12,789 bases of DNA from Clostridia bacterium (GCA_900771185.1 CAAGND010000067.1:1-12789), one strand, 5' to 3'; shown: positions 1 through 7,155, counted from the first letter of the stretch. Program-made: numbers and translations. Notes: generated by a model not told the origin, from the letters alone.

Positions 1-968
1 CCGAACAGATGCCAGCCGTCGCCGAACACGCCGTCATTCGCCCAGTCCGTCGCCCATGTGCCGACCGTCGTGACAGACACATAGTAGACAATGAACATAA
101 TCACCGCGAAGATCGGCAGCGCCAGCCAGCGGTTCGTGACCACCCTGTCGATCCTGTCGGAGGTGGAGAGCTTGCCGGCGGATTTTTTCTTGTAGCAGCC
201 CTTGATGAGCTGTGCAATATAGACGTACCGCTCGTTGGTGATGATGCTCTCCGCATCGTCGTCCAGCTCTTTCTCGGCCGCCGCGATGTCCGTTTCAATA
301 TGCGCCAGCACGTCTGCGGGCAAATGGAGCTGCTCCATCGCCTTGTCATCGCGCTCAAAGAGCTTGATGGCATACCAGCGCTGCTGCTCCTCCGGCATGT
401 TATGCACGGCCGCCTCCTCAATGTGTGCAATGGCATGCTCCACCGCGCCGGAGAAGGTGTGCATCGGAACGGTCTTACCGTTGCGCGCCGCGTCGATGGC
501 TGCCTCCGCCGCCTCCATGACGCCCGTGCCCTTCAGCGCGGAGATCGCAACGACCTTGCAGCCAAGCTCCCGCTCCAGCTCCACAGTGTTGATATGATCG
601 CCGTTTTTCTTCACGACGTCCATCATGTTGACGGCAACGACCACCGGGATCCCCAGCTCGGTAAGCTGTGTGGTCAGATACAAGTTGCGCTCCAGATTGG
701 TACCGTCGATGATATTCAAAATTGCGTCCGGCCGCTCGCCGATCAGGTAATTTCGCGCGACGACCTCTTCCAGCGTGTACGGTGAGAGAGAATAAATGCC
801 CGGCAGATCGGTGATAACCACGCCGTCGTGCTTTTTCAGCTTGCCTTCCTTCTTCTCCACCGTAACACCCGGCCAGTTGCCCACAAACTGATTGGACCCG
901 GTCATCGCGTTGAACAGGGTCGTCTTGCCGCAGTTCGGGTTGCCCGCAAGGGCAATTCGCAGATTCAT
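1..968 (-). CDS. feoB: Ferrous iron transporter FeoB, N-terminal part (cut by window edge)
   Basis: This is the GTP-dependent inner-membrane Fe(II) permease. The first 322 residues are visible. All G-protein motifs are present: G1 GNPNCGKTT at residues 9-17, the switch-I region around QFVGNWPGVTVE (27-38), G3 DLPG (54-57), G4 NMMD (114-117) and G5 SALKG (143-147). A helical GDI-like stretch follows (about 165-270), and the first membrane span begins near residue 290 (LALPIFAVIMFIVYYV). The reading frame is open to base 1, so the permease part lies outside the window. The ATG is preceded by AGGAG at 974-978. It follows two feoA genes on the same strand, with an operator-like box at 988-1005 in the 75-base gap. 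Identification is firm. Confidence 0.96.
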   Translation of the reverse strand, partial: MNLRIALAGNPNCGKTTLFNAMTGSNQFVGNWPGVTVEKKEGKLKKHDGVVITDLPGIYSLSPYTLEEVVARNYLIGERPDAILNIIDGTNLERNLYLTTQLTELGIPVVVAVNMMDVVKKNGDHINTVELERELGCKVVAISALKGTGVMEAAEAAIDAARNGKTVPMHTFSGAVEHAIAHIEEAAVHNMPEEQQRWYAIKLFERDDKAMEQLHLPADVLAHIETDIAAAEKELDDDAESIITNERYVYIAQLIKGCYKKKSAGKLSTSDRIDRVVTNRWLALPIFAVIMFIVYYVSVTTVGTWATDWANDGVFGDGWHLF

Positions 969-987
969 TTTTGCTCCTCACTTTCCG

Positions 988-1005
988 AGTTAGCTTTTGC
1001 TAACT
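988..1005. promoter_or_regulatory. DtxR-type operator box upstream of feoB
   Basis: This is a perfect 7-bp inverted repeat, AGTTAGC-tttt-GCTAACT. It matches the core GTTAGC-N4-GCTAAC of the boxes upstream of the first feoA. It lies between a TTGACT (minus strand, 1009-1014) that could serve as a -35 and the feoB ribosome site. No convincing -10 is visible, so it may block either an internal promoter or passing transcription. Assignment to the nearby DtxR-family regulator is inference from repetition and proximity. Confidence 0.7.
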
Positions 1006-1043
1006 TTCAGTCAAAAAAATAGGTTGCCGCATGGATCGCGAGG

Positions 1044-1265
1044 TCATTCGACCTCGATCATGTCCGCGTCGTCCTTCCGAAGGGAAAGCTCATATCCGCG
1101 AACCGTAACCTCGACCGGGTCGCCCAGCGGCGCGACCTTGCGGACATAAACCGAAACGCCTTTGGTAATGCCCATATCCATAATCCGGCGCTTGACCGCC
1201 CCTGCTCCGTGGAGCTTCACGACCTTTACGGTTTCGCCGATTTTCACCTGTTTTAATGTTTTCAC
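1044..1265 (-). CDS. feoA: FeoA family protein (proximal to feoB)
   Basis: A 73-residue SH3-like FeoA protein, a cytosolic accessory of the FeoB Fe(II) transporter. The sequence has the family pattern: an N-terminal beta strand with GETVKVVKL, the middle KRRIMDMGITKGVSVYV (about residues 26-42) and the C-terminal VEVTVRGYELSLRKDDADMIEVE. Length is typical for stand-alone FeoA. The start is GTG at 1265, chosen because GGAGG lies 9 bases upstream (1275-1279). It sits between a second feoA and feoB on the same strand, consistent with an feoA-feoA-feoB operon. Confidence 0.93.
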   Translation of the reverse strand: MKTLKQVKIGETVKVVKLHGAGAVKRRIMDMGITKGVSVYVRKVAPLGDPVEVTVRGYELSLRKDDADMIEVE

Positions 1266-1307
1266 GCTTCCTGTCCTCCTTCCATTCGTGTGTGGCTCCG
1301 GCAGCGA

Positions 1308-1520
1308 TCAGACCATGATCTTCTGGGCCATTTCCTTGCTGATCGCAACGCGCGCCTCTTTGACATTCACAATGATGTTGCCGCCAATCCTGCTGATGAC
1401 TGTTACGCAGCCGCCGGCAACAAACCCGAGATCCTCCAGATGCTTTTTGACTTCCGGCAGCCCGCCGACCTTTTTGATGATATTCTCTTCTCCGACACTT
1501 GCAAGTGTAAGCGGCATCAT
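1308..1520 (-). CDS. feoA: FeoA family protein (promoter-proximal, second paralogue)
   Basis: A 70-residue FeoA-like SH3 protein, first gene of the feo operon. It carries the family signatures KKHLEDLGFVAGGCVTVISR (about 25-44) and the C-terminal NIIVNVKEARVAISKEMAQKIMV. It is clearly diverged from the next feoA, so this is a paralogue and not a recent duplicate. Two consecutive ATG codons (1520 and 1517) are possible starts; GAGGA at 1527-1531 is 6 or 9 bases away. Upstream lie three GTTAGC-type boxes and a consensus promoter. Iron-repressed expression is inferred from that arrangement. Confidence 0.92.
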   Translation of the reverse strand: MMPLTLASVGEENIIKKVGGLPEVKKHLEDLGFVAGGCVTVISRIGGNIIVNVKEARVAISKEMAQKIMV

Positions 1521-1537
1521 ACTGCATCCTCTCCAGC

Positions 1538-1555
1538 AGTTAGCTTTCGCTTATT
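1538..1555. promoter_or_regulatory. DtxR-type operator box A (degenerate)
   Basis: Left half AGTTAGC is perfect, then tttc, then GCTTATT, which departs from GCTAACT. Its centre is 20 bases from that of the neighbouring box, about two helical turns. It lies in the feo leader just upstream of the first feoA ribosome site. Confidence 0.55.
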
Positions 1556-1557
1556 CC

Positions 1558-1575
1558 GGTAAGTTTTCGCTAACC
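1558..1575. promoter_or_regulatory. DtxR-type operator box B
   Basis: GGTAAGT-tttc-GCTAACC: the right half is perfect and the left half has two mismatches to GGTTAGC. It forms an array with boxes A and C in the feo leader. Confidence 0.6.
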
Positions 1576-1588
1576 AATTGTCTGAATT

Positions 1589-1612
1589 AATGGTTAGCTC
1601 TCGCTAACCATT
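1589..1612. promoter_or_regulatory. DtxR-type operator box C (strongest), over the feo transcription start
   Basis: A perfect inverted repeat with 10-bp arms (AATGGTTAGC and its complement) around a 4-base loop. It begins 4 bases downstream of the -10 hexamer of the feo promoter, so it covers the expected +1. A repressor bound here would block initiation. Confidence 0.8.
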
Positions 1613-1615
1613 GTT

Positions 1616-1644
1616 ATCATACACACTTTCGTGCGCTTTGTCAA
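1616..1644 (-). promoter_or_regulatory. Sigma-A promoter of the feoA-feoA-feoB operon
   Basis: On the minus strand, -35 TTGACA (1639-1644), a 17-base spacer and -10 TATGAT (1616-1621). This is near consensus. Strong basal strength combined with the overlapping box C fits a repressed-by-iron promoter. Confidence 0.85.
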
Positions 1645-1734
1645 GCGTTTTTTCTAAGAACATGCAAAGATGGTCTGTTTTTCTCGGCCGATGTCCGTTC
1701 TCACCGGCAGCGCTGGATTCACAGGAAAGAAGAC

Positions 1735-1763
1735 TTGAATATTTCAAAATTGTGTGATACGCT
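1735..1763 (+). promoter_or_regulatory. Possible promoter of the DtxR-family regulator
   Basis: TTGAAT (1735-1740), a 17-base spacer, then TACGCT (1758-1763) with an extended TG at 1755-1756. The -10 is poor, but the extended TG and the palindrome at the expected +1 support it. The rest of the 1645-1843 gap shows no gene. Confidence 0.4.
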
Positions 1764-1779
1764 GTTTGCACTTGCAAAC
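1764..1779. promoter_or_regulatory. Variant operator box in the regulator's own promoter
   Basis: GTTTGC-actt-GCAAAC is a perfect 16-bp palindrome with the same 6-4-6 layout as the feo boxes. It differs by one symmetric base change per half (A to T on the left). It lies just downstream of the candidate -10. Autoregulation by the DtxR-family protein is inferred. Confidence 0.55.
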
Positions 1780-1843
1780 TGGACGATCGCGCACAGGAAT
1801 GGGACATCTGATCCGATTTGCGCTTTGAAAGGAGGGCTTTCCG

Positions 1844-2206
1844 GTGCATCTTCAGGAATCCGGCGAAATGTATCTGGAGACGATTTTGATTTTATCCAAG
1901 CAGCGCAGCTATGTGCGCGCCATCGACGTCGGCGAATATATGGGTTATTCCAAGCCCAGCGTCAGCCGCGCGGTCGGTCTGCTGAAAGAGGGCGGCTATG
2001 TAGCCGCCAATGCGGACGGGTTCTTATCGCTGACGGACGCGGGGCGCGAGGTCGCGGAAAAAATATATGAGCGGCACACCATGCTGACAGAGCTGCTGAT
2101 TCAGCTCGGCGTCGATGAGAAAGTCGCCGCGGAAGACGCCTGCAAAATGGAGCATGTCATCAGCGACGAATCCTTCGAGGCGATCAAGCGTCACATAAAG
2201 CGTTAG
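1844..2206 (+). CDS. DtxR/MntR-family metal-dependent repressor, short iron-type form
   Basis: A 120-residue DNA-binding metalloregulator. The N-terminal winged helix-turn-helix spans about residues 8-65 (helix-turn-helix around VGEYMGYSKPSVSRAVGLLKE, 29-49), followed by the helical dimerisation and metal region (about 66-120). Set beside DtxR from memory, the primary-site ligands are kept: Met9 (DtxR M10), Cys100 (C102), Glu103 (E105) and His104 (H106), with His78 as H79. MntR has Asp and Glu at the Met and Cys positions, so iron rather than manganese is favoured. The C-terminal SH3-like domain of full-length DtxR/IdeR is absent. The GTG start is fixed by AAAGGAGG at 1828-1835. It diverges from the feo operon and is the obvious candidate to bind the GTTAGC boxes. 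Confidence 0.9.
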   Translation: MHLQESGEMYLETILILSKQRSYVRAIDVGEYMGYSKPSVSRAVGLLKEGGYVAANADGFLSLTDAGREVAEKIYERHTMLTELLIQLGVDEKVAAEDACKMEHVISDESFEAIKRHIKR

Positions 2207-2216
2207 TCCGAAGTCA

Positions 2217-2260
2217 GAATCCCCCAGAACACAGCAGTTCTGTGTTCTGGGGGATTTTTT
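2217..2260 (+). terminator. Intrinsic terminator of the regulator gene
   Basis: Left arm 2221-2234 (CCCCCAGAACACAG), 5-base loop, right arm 2240-2253, extended by A/T pairs, then T6 at 2255-2260. The stem is perfect at 14 bp. There is no T-run on the other strand, so it mainly serves the rightward regulator; the leftward gene ending at 2324 has no clear terminator of its own here. Confidence 0.9.
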
Positions 2261-2323
2261 CGGTCTCCGCAGCTGGAAGCAGCTAAGGATACTCTACGCG
2301 CGGCAGCTCAGGCCCTGTATGCC

Positions 2324-5110
2324 TCAATACGTTCCAAGCGATCTCCAGTTGTTCGCATCAAAGATATTATCATGCACGGCGTACCATTCACTCGGCAGAT
2401 GCGTGTTCCCATTATCCACGGTAACGTCATGCGTATTGGTGTAAGAAACGTGCTGTTCCGGCACATTCTTTGCCTCGCTGTTAATGGCCTTGCCTGTGAA
2501 CGGATTGACCGGGTTCTCGACCAGCCCCTGAAGCGCCAGCGTCGGAACATCTCCGTTCGTCATAAACTGGTCGTCCGTCGTAAACATCGTACTGTTAAAA
2601 TCCTTGACCAGCAGCAACGGGTTGAAGAACGTCATGCCTTCTTTGACGTTGCTGCCAAAAGCCATTTTCTCAAACTCCGGCAGCGGGCAAGCGTGATCGG
2701 CCACGATGATGATCCGGGTATTGTCATACACATCATTTGCACGGAGATAGTCCAGCCAGTTGCCGATCTGGATCAGGCTCGCCATATTTGCGTGGTAGTG
2801 GATCATCGTGTATTCGTCCGTCAGTTGAATGCTCCGCCCGTCGATTGACCGGCGTTCCGTGTGTGCCGCGTCATACTCGGTATTGTCCACGACGGCAGCC
2901 GGCTCATACTCCGGCTCTTGCAGCAGCATCGCGTCATGCGTCGTATCGTTGCTCATCATCAGGAAGGTGTTTTCAGCCGAATCCTGAATTTCTGTCATGG
3001 CAGTCAAGTTTTCCAACACGGCATAGGCGTTCAAAAAGCCGGTATCCATGCCGCTGGCCTTTGACACGCCGCTCCGGCTTTGTGCGGCGGCGTAGGTTGT
3101 TTCCTTCTGCTCCGCCATAGCGTCCGCTTCGTTGTAAAGTCCCTGATTGTAAAGGCTCGGCTGGCAGAACAGCGGCGAAATCTTAAACAGGCTGTAGCAG
3201 AAGAAGTTGCGGCTGCGGGCATGCTCGACCGCCTCCGCGCTCTTGGCGGATGCATGCTTCTCCTCGGCTGTTTCGTGCTGAAATTTCCCCATCGTAATAT
3301 ATTTATGAATGTCCGGATATTCATCGTAGATGCTCAGATCCGGAATCCACTGGTAACCCGCATAGGTGGGATCGCATACCGTCACTTCGAAATCATTTTC
3401 GTCAAAGAGCACCGGCATGACCTTCAGCGCCTCGTTGTTTTTGCTTTCCAGCGACTCATTCACGCGCTGGTTCACCGCCTCCGGCGTATACTCATACCCA
3501 CCGTAAATCGCAGGCGCGCCCTCATTGGTGCAAACGCCGAAGCTGATCGTATTCGGGTAGTAGGTAAAGCCGGCAAACTGCGCCTGCAGCTCCGGTTTTT
3601 CCTCGAGCAAAAACGGTACAAATCCATTCACGGCGCGGTCCATCATCAGCACGACCACGTTTTTCCCGTGCTTGCTCAAGGGGATCTTGGGCATATCCTG
3701 CGCCGTGGTCTCCAGATTGTCCTTCATCTCGGAAAGATTCGTCCGGATGCCCGCCACATTCACAACGGACATGCCGACCACCGCCAGACACAGCGCCAGA
3801 TACGCTGCCTGTACGATCGCCGCTTTCTTCTTCCAGATCAGATACAGCAGCGCCACCAGCACCAGCAAAATCGCCAGGTTCACCAGCATCTGTCCGGATG
3901 TGATGGTCGGATAGACGTCGTATTTGAGCATGGAGGAGAGGTTGCCGAAGTTGGTTCCAAAGAACATATAGTCCACGACGGCCACACCGGACAGCGCCAG
4001 CATGGCAAACCCCATGGCCTTTTTGCCCGCCGGGCTGGCCAGCTTATAGAAGATCCCGAACCAGATCAGGAACGTACCGCCCGCCAGCAGCAGCGAATTG
4101 AGCACATACCGCAGCGGGGATTTGTACGCCATGATATCAACGAATTCCGCCGGAGACGCCTTGATGACCGCCGACGGAATCAGAACACCGGTCAGAATCG
4201 TAAGAAACACGCAGCCAAACGCAAAAATCTTTCCTTCTGTTTTCGTCAGCGTGGGTGCCTCGCTCTTTTTTGCACCCTTCTTCACCAAGGTCAGCACCAG
4301 CGGAAGCTGGAGCATCAGAAGCAGGAGGATGAGCAGAATCTGCTTTCGCGTCGTGTCCATGGGGTGCACAAACAAGACCACCGCAAGCAGCGCCAGCCCC
4401 GCAACGGAGGCGCTGACGCTCAGTACCAGCCGCGGGTTTCTGAGCTTGTAGAAGATATTCTTCAGAAGGGAGAAAACGTTGTTCAGCGTCCAGTAAAACA
4501 CCAGTCCGGCCGGAGAATTGTACAGAAACACCAGAAAGATCAGCGCCATGCCGTACATCTGCAGCTTGCTTTTGAGCGGGAAGCCCTTCATATAAATGGC
4601 AGCGGAGATCACATTGATGGCCGTCATCAGGATCGGCAGCACATTGATGGTAAGCCCCGCTACCGTAAGCAGCGCATCCGGTGCGCCCAGATCGCGGATC
4701 GGGCCGAACGACACGCCGCGCAGCAGCTGCAGGCCGGAAAGAAAGCGGTAGGCCGCAATGAAAAACGGGATCTCCAGCAGCAGGGAGATCGACCCTTTCA
4801 GCGCATAGGTCGGCTTATAGTGATTCTGCCGGTAGTAAGTCTGCAGCATCATGAAGCGTTCGTCGCCCTTGAACGTCTTTTTGATGTGCGTCACCCACGG
4901 CTGCAGTTTCGCCTCTACATTTCTCTGCTCGGCCTGCAAAGCGTCCGCCCGCCGGTACAGGGGGAGCACCAGAAAATTCATCGCCAGACTCAGGAAGATA
5001 ATCGACAAGCCCGGATGATTGAGGATCCGGTACGCGATTGAGAATACCACCTCAAAAAACAGCTCCAGCGGGCCAATCAGCAAGTTATACAGTGCGGTCC
5101 CGATCGTCAT
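2324..5110 (-). CDS. YidC/Oxa1-like membrane domain fused to an alkaline-phosphatase-superfamily (sulfatase/LTA-synthase-like) domain
   Basis: A 928-residue three-part protein. Residues 1-225 resemble YidC: GLSIIFLSLAMNFLVLPLYRR (34-54), a cytoplasmic hairpin with KLQPWVTHIKK, LLEIPFFIAAYRFLS (111-125) and the closing YNSPAGLVFYWTLNNVFSLL (197-216). About seven further membrane spans follow (roughly 228-452). Residues 483-928 form an extracytoplasmic hydrolase or transferase: Asp491 in VVVLMMD, candidate nucleophile Thr528 in CTNEGAPAIYGG, NDTTHD (721-726) and Asp805-His806 in IIIVADHA, so the metal and nucleophile positions of the superfamily seem intact. The YidC groove arginine appears to be Asn45. 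AAAGGAG lies 7 bases before the ATG. The start overlaps the upstream protease gene by 26 bases. A role in moving or editing a phospho-glycerol surface polymer is inference. Confidence 0.85.
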   Translation of the reverse strand: MTIGTALYNLLIGPLELFFEVVFSIAYRILNHPGLSIIFLSLAMNFLVLPLYRRADALQAEQRNVEAKLQPWVTHIKKTFKGDERFMMLQTYYRQNHYKPTYALKGSISLLLEIPFFIAAYRFLSGLQLLRGVSFGPIRDLGAPDALLTVAGLTINVLPILMTAINVISAAIYMKGFPLKSKLQMYGMALIFLVFLYNSPAGLVFYWTLNNVFSLLKNIFYKLRNPRLVLSVSASVAGLALLAVVLFVHPMDTTRKQILLILLLLMLQLPLVLTLVKKGAKKSEAPTLTKTEGKIFAFGCVFLTILTGVLIPSAVIKASPAEFVDIMAYKSPLRYVLNSLLLAGGTFLIWFGIFYKLASPAGKKAMGFAMLALSGVAVVDYMFFGTNFGNLSSMLKYDVYPTITSGQMLVNLAILLVLVALLYLIWKKKAAIVQAAYLALCLAVVGMSVVNVAGIRTNLSEMKDNLETTAQDMPKIPLSKHGKNVVVLMMDRAVNGFVPFLLEEKPELQAQFAGFTYYPNTISFGVCTNEGAPAIYGGYEYTPEAVNQRVNESLESKNNEALKVMPVLFDENDFEVTVCDPTYAGYQWIPDLSIYDEYPDIHKYITMGKFQHETAEEKHASAKSAEAVEHARSRNFFCYSLFKISPLFCQPSLYNQGLYNEADAMAEQKETTYAAAQSRSGVSKASGMDTGFLNAYAVLENLTAMTEIQDSAENTFLMMSNDTTHDAMLLQEPEYEPAAVVDNTEYDAAHTERRSIDGRSIQLTDEYTMIHYHANMASLIQIGNWLDYLRANDVYDNTRIIIVADHACPLPEFEKMAFGSNVKEGMTFFNPLLLVKDFNSTMFTTDDQFMTNGDVPTLALQGLVENPVNPFTGKAINSEAKNVPEQHVSYTNTHDVTVDNGNTHLPSEWYAVHDNIFDANNWRSLGTY

Positions 5111-5840
5111 ATCTTTCTCCTTTGTCTTGTCTCTTTTTGCGTCCGGACAGCGTCCGTGCCACCCAGACCAGGTAGCCTGTCAGTGCGAGCATTCCCAGAA
5201 CGGAAGCGTCCGCCGATACATACTTTATGAATGGAAAAAACGAACATAAATTCACGCCGATGTGCACGGCGATCGGCGCAAGCAGTGTGCGCCAGCGCAG
5301 ATAAATCAGACAGAACACAGCGCCGGCCACCAGCGACATGCAAGCTTGCAAAAGCGTCTGATGTGCGGCGGCAAACAGCATCGTACTCAGCAAAACAGCC
5401 CATCCGAGGCCAAAGCTGCGCACACACCGCTGAAACACAACGCCGCGATACAAAATCTCCTCCGTGACCGGCCCCGCGATGCTGAAGCCGAGGACGGAAA
5501 GCAGAGAAACCGGCAAAGCACCCACAGATGCGCTCAGGCGCTGATCCACCCACGCTGCCGTCACCGCCAGACAGAGGATCACGCCAGCCAGTTCCGCCGC
5601 CATGCACAGCGAAACCGTCGTTCGGTTCCGGGGCTGCCGCGGCGGCTTGTCCTTTCTGAAAAAATACCAAAGCACAGCCGGCAGCGGGAACACACAGGCA
5701 CTCGCAGCCTTTGCCGTCTCGACGGTCAGCCCGGCCCGGAGCAGCAGCGTCTGCATCCCCAGGCCGAGCAGCAAATACAGCAACACCGGGAGCAGCACCG
5801 CCCCCCACTGCTTCAGCAGCCCGCCTGCACGCGCCTTCAT
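5085..5840 (-). CDS. CPBP family intramembrane glutamic endopeptidase (Abi/CAAX-protease-like)
   Basis: A 251-residue polytopic membrane protein with the CPBP catalytic motifs: EEILYRG (Glu127, Glu128, Arg132), FAAAH (His160) and HIGVN (His193, Asn197). Spans are visible near 13-35, 45-61, 80-98, 110-125, 145-160, 165-182, 186-203 and 213-230. The C-terminus is basic and cytoplasmic-looking. The ATG overlaps the upstream stop in an ATGA (5837-5840), and no strong ribosome site is seen, so translational coupling is likely. Family members process prenylated proteins, peptides or unknown membrane substrates. The operon suggests the substrate is connected with the surface-polymer proteins on either side, but nothing in the sequence names it. 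Confidence 0.88.
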   Translation of the reverse strand: MKARAGGLLKQWGAVLLPVLLYLLLGLGMQTLLLRAGLTVETAKAASACVFPLPAVLWYFFRKDKPPRQPRNRTTVSLCMAAELAGVILCLAVTAAWVDQRLSASVGALPVSLLSVLGFSIAGPVTEEILYRGVVFQRCVRSFGLGWAVLLSTMLFAAAHQTLLQACMSLVAGAVFCLIYLRWRTLLAPIAVHIGVNLCSFFPFIKYVSADASVLGMLALTGYLVWVARTLSGRKKRQDKGERYDDRDRTV

Positions 5841-7126
5841 GGCTCGGCGGCGGAAACGGCATCCCGTTTTTCCGCCGCATGCTCCTCCGTGGGCGCAGCA
5901 GCGTCCGCCTGAAGCTGCCGCTGCTTTTCCATCAAGTAATCCGCCACGCGGGGTGCAGCCTCTCCAATGTACGCCCAGGTCTCCTGCCGGGCAGCCTCGC
6001 GCGCCGCCTGATAACCCGGAGCGTTCAGGCAGTCGTCAATCAATGTGCGGATATCGTCCAGATTCTCCATGGTGAGCTGACGCCCGATCTTGGGCAGCGT
6101 GGAAAAGGCCCACAGTTCCTCCTCCAGCCAGCAGGCGTCATAGGGCGATTTGTCAAACGCGGTGTCCGCATAGATCACAGGCTTGTCAAATACGAGCGCA
6201 AAGTCAAAAATCACACCGGAGAAATCCGAAATCAGAATATCCGAGCGCCGGAGAACCTCGAAGTTGTCGTTGTCCCGGTTCCACTCCAGCTGTTCGCTCG
6301 TCGGATATTCCTGCATGATCGCGTCCAGCATGGCCTTTTCCGAGGTGTAGGATTGCGGATGCGGACGCACGATCACATGATAGCCCGTCCGAAGCAGCGC
6401 CTCAATGATCGTTCCGCCATAGCGGCTGAAAATCGCGCTTGTGCCCCAGGACGGGGCAAGCAGCACCGTGGTTGGATGCTCCGCGAGCGGTTCTGCATGC
6501 TCCAGACGCGCTTTCATAGCGTCCATATACGGCTGTCCCACAAGTGACAGCTCCTTTTCCGGCAGCTCCCGCAGCGCTTCCAGCTGCCGCACCTGACGGA
6601 TCTGGTATTCCCCGGACAGGAGGATCGCGTCGTAATAGTCAATCCCGAACATTCTGTAGGCGGTAATGTCGCTGACCGCGTGCGGAATGTGCACATACCA
6701 TTTCACGTCCCGGGAGCGCTTCCACTGATATACATCCAGACCGGGCGTACTGGAAAGCACAATGTCCGCCTTCAGCATGTTCAGCTTGGCAAAGGCCTTG
6801 TTGCCCTCGCCGACAAATTCACACTGCACATGCTCATAGCCCCGCGCCAGCGCAGGATCGTCCGGAGAGGCCGTCAGATAGACCGCTTTCTGACCGCGTT
6901 TTTCCAGCTCGTCGCAGATGGGTTCGAACACGTTCCAGTAGCGCTTGCTGTCGGTAAAGATCGCAATGGGGATATTGGTATCGCTCCCCTTCTCTTTTTT
7001 CCCGCCGCTGAAATAGAAGCGGATTTTCATAAACGCATTGCGCAGGGCATAGATCGCGGCGCCCAAAACCCCGATCAGAATGGTAAACAGCATACTCCCC
7101 GTTCCGGGGTCTATGTAAAACCGCAT
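5837..7126 (-). CDS. CDP-glycerol glycerophosphotransferase family protein (TagB/TagF-like)
   Basis: A 429-residue membrane-anchored transferase. An N-terminal membrane segment (about 10-30) is preceded by the motif YIDPGTGS (4-11). The catalytic part shows the family motifs in order: HIPHA (146-150), APSWG (224-228), RPHPQ (254-258) and SDFSGVIFDFA (300-310), then PVIYAD. Known members transfer glycerol-phosphate or ribitol-phosphate from CDP-linked donors to teichoic-acid linkage units or other glycans on the cytoplasmic face. The Ala/Glu-rich tail (about 404-429) looks disordered. It is the first gene of a three-gene operon with a consensus promoter and a good ribosome site (AAGGAG, 7135-7140). 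Acceptor and donor cannot be read from the sequence. Confidence 0.9.
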   Translation of the reverse strand: MRFYIDPGTGSMLFTILIGVLGAAIYALRNAFMKIRFYFSGGKKEKGSDTNIPIAIFTDSKRYWNVFEPICDELEKRGQKAVYLTASPDDPALARGYEHVQCEFVGEGNKAFAKLNMLKADIVLSSTPGLDVYQWKRSRDVKWYVHIPHAVSDITAYRMFGIDYYDAILLSGEYQIRQVRQLEALRELPEKELSLVGQPYMDAMKARLEHAEPLAEHPTTVLLAPSWGTSAIFSRYGGTIIEALLRTGYHVIVRPHPQSYTSEKAMLDAIMQEYPTSEQLEWNRDNDNFEVLRRSDILISDFSGVIFDFALVFDKPVIYADTAFDKSPYDACWLEEELWAFSTLPKIGRQLTMENLDDIRTLIDDCLNAPGYQAAREAARQETWAYIGEAAPRVADYLMEKQRQLQADAAAPTEEHAAEKRDAVSAAEP

Positions 7127-7155
7127 ATATTTTTCTCCTTTTGTCGTATTTTTTC

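Noticed and set aside
9..785. A 258-codon plus-strand frame opposite feoB
   Set aside because: The opposite strand carries unmistakable FeoB G-motifs; this frame has no supporting signal.
1039..1056. Hairpin CGAGGTC-attc-GACCTCG at the end of the second feoA, as a terminator before feoB
   Set aside because: The T7 run lies about 18 bases away instead of directly after the stem, and the hairpin overlaps coding sequence; read-through into feoB is more likely.
3080..5041. A 653-codon open frame on the plus strand opposite the YidC-sulfatase gene
   Set aside because: It is rich in Arg, His and Gln with no recognisable domain or ribosome site, and lies antisense to a frame with clear YidC and phosphatase motifs. 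It is a shadow caused by GC-rich codon use.
5711..6547. A 278-codon plus-strand frame across the glycerophosphotransferase and protease genes
   Set aside because: Arg/His-rich, no domain, antisense to well-supported genes.
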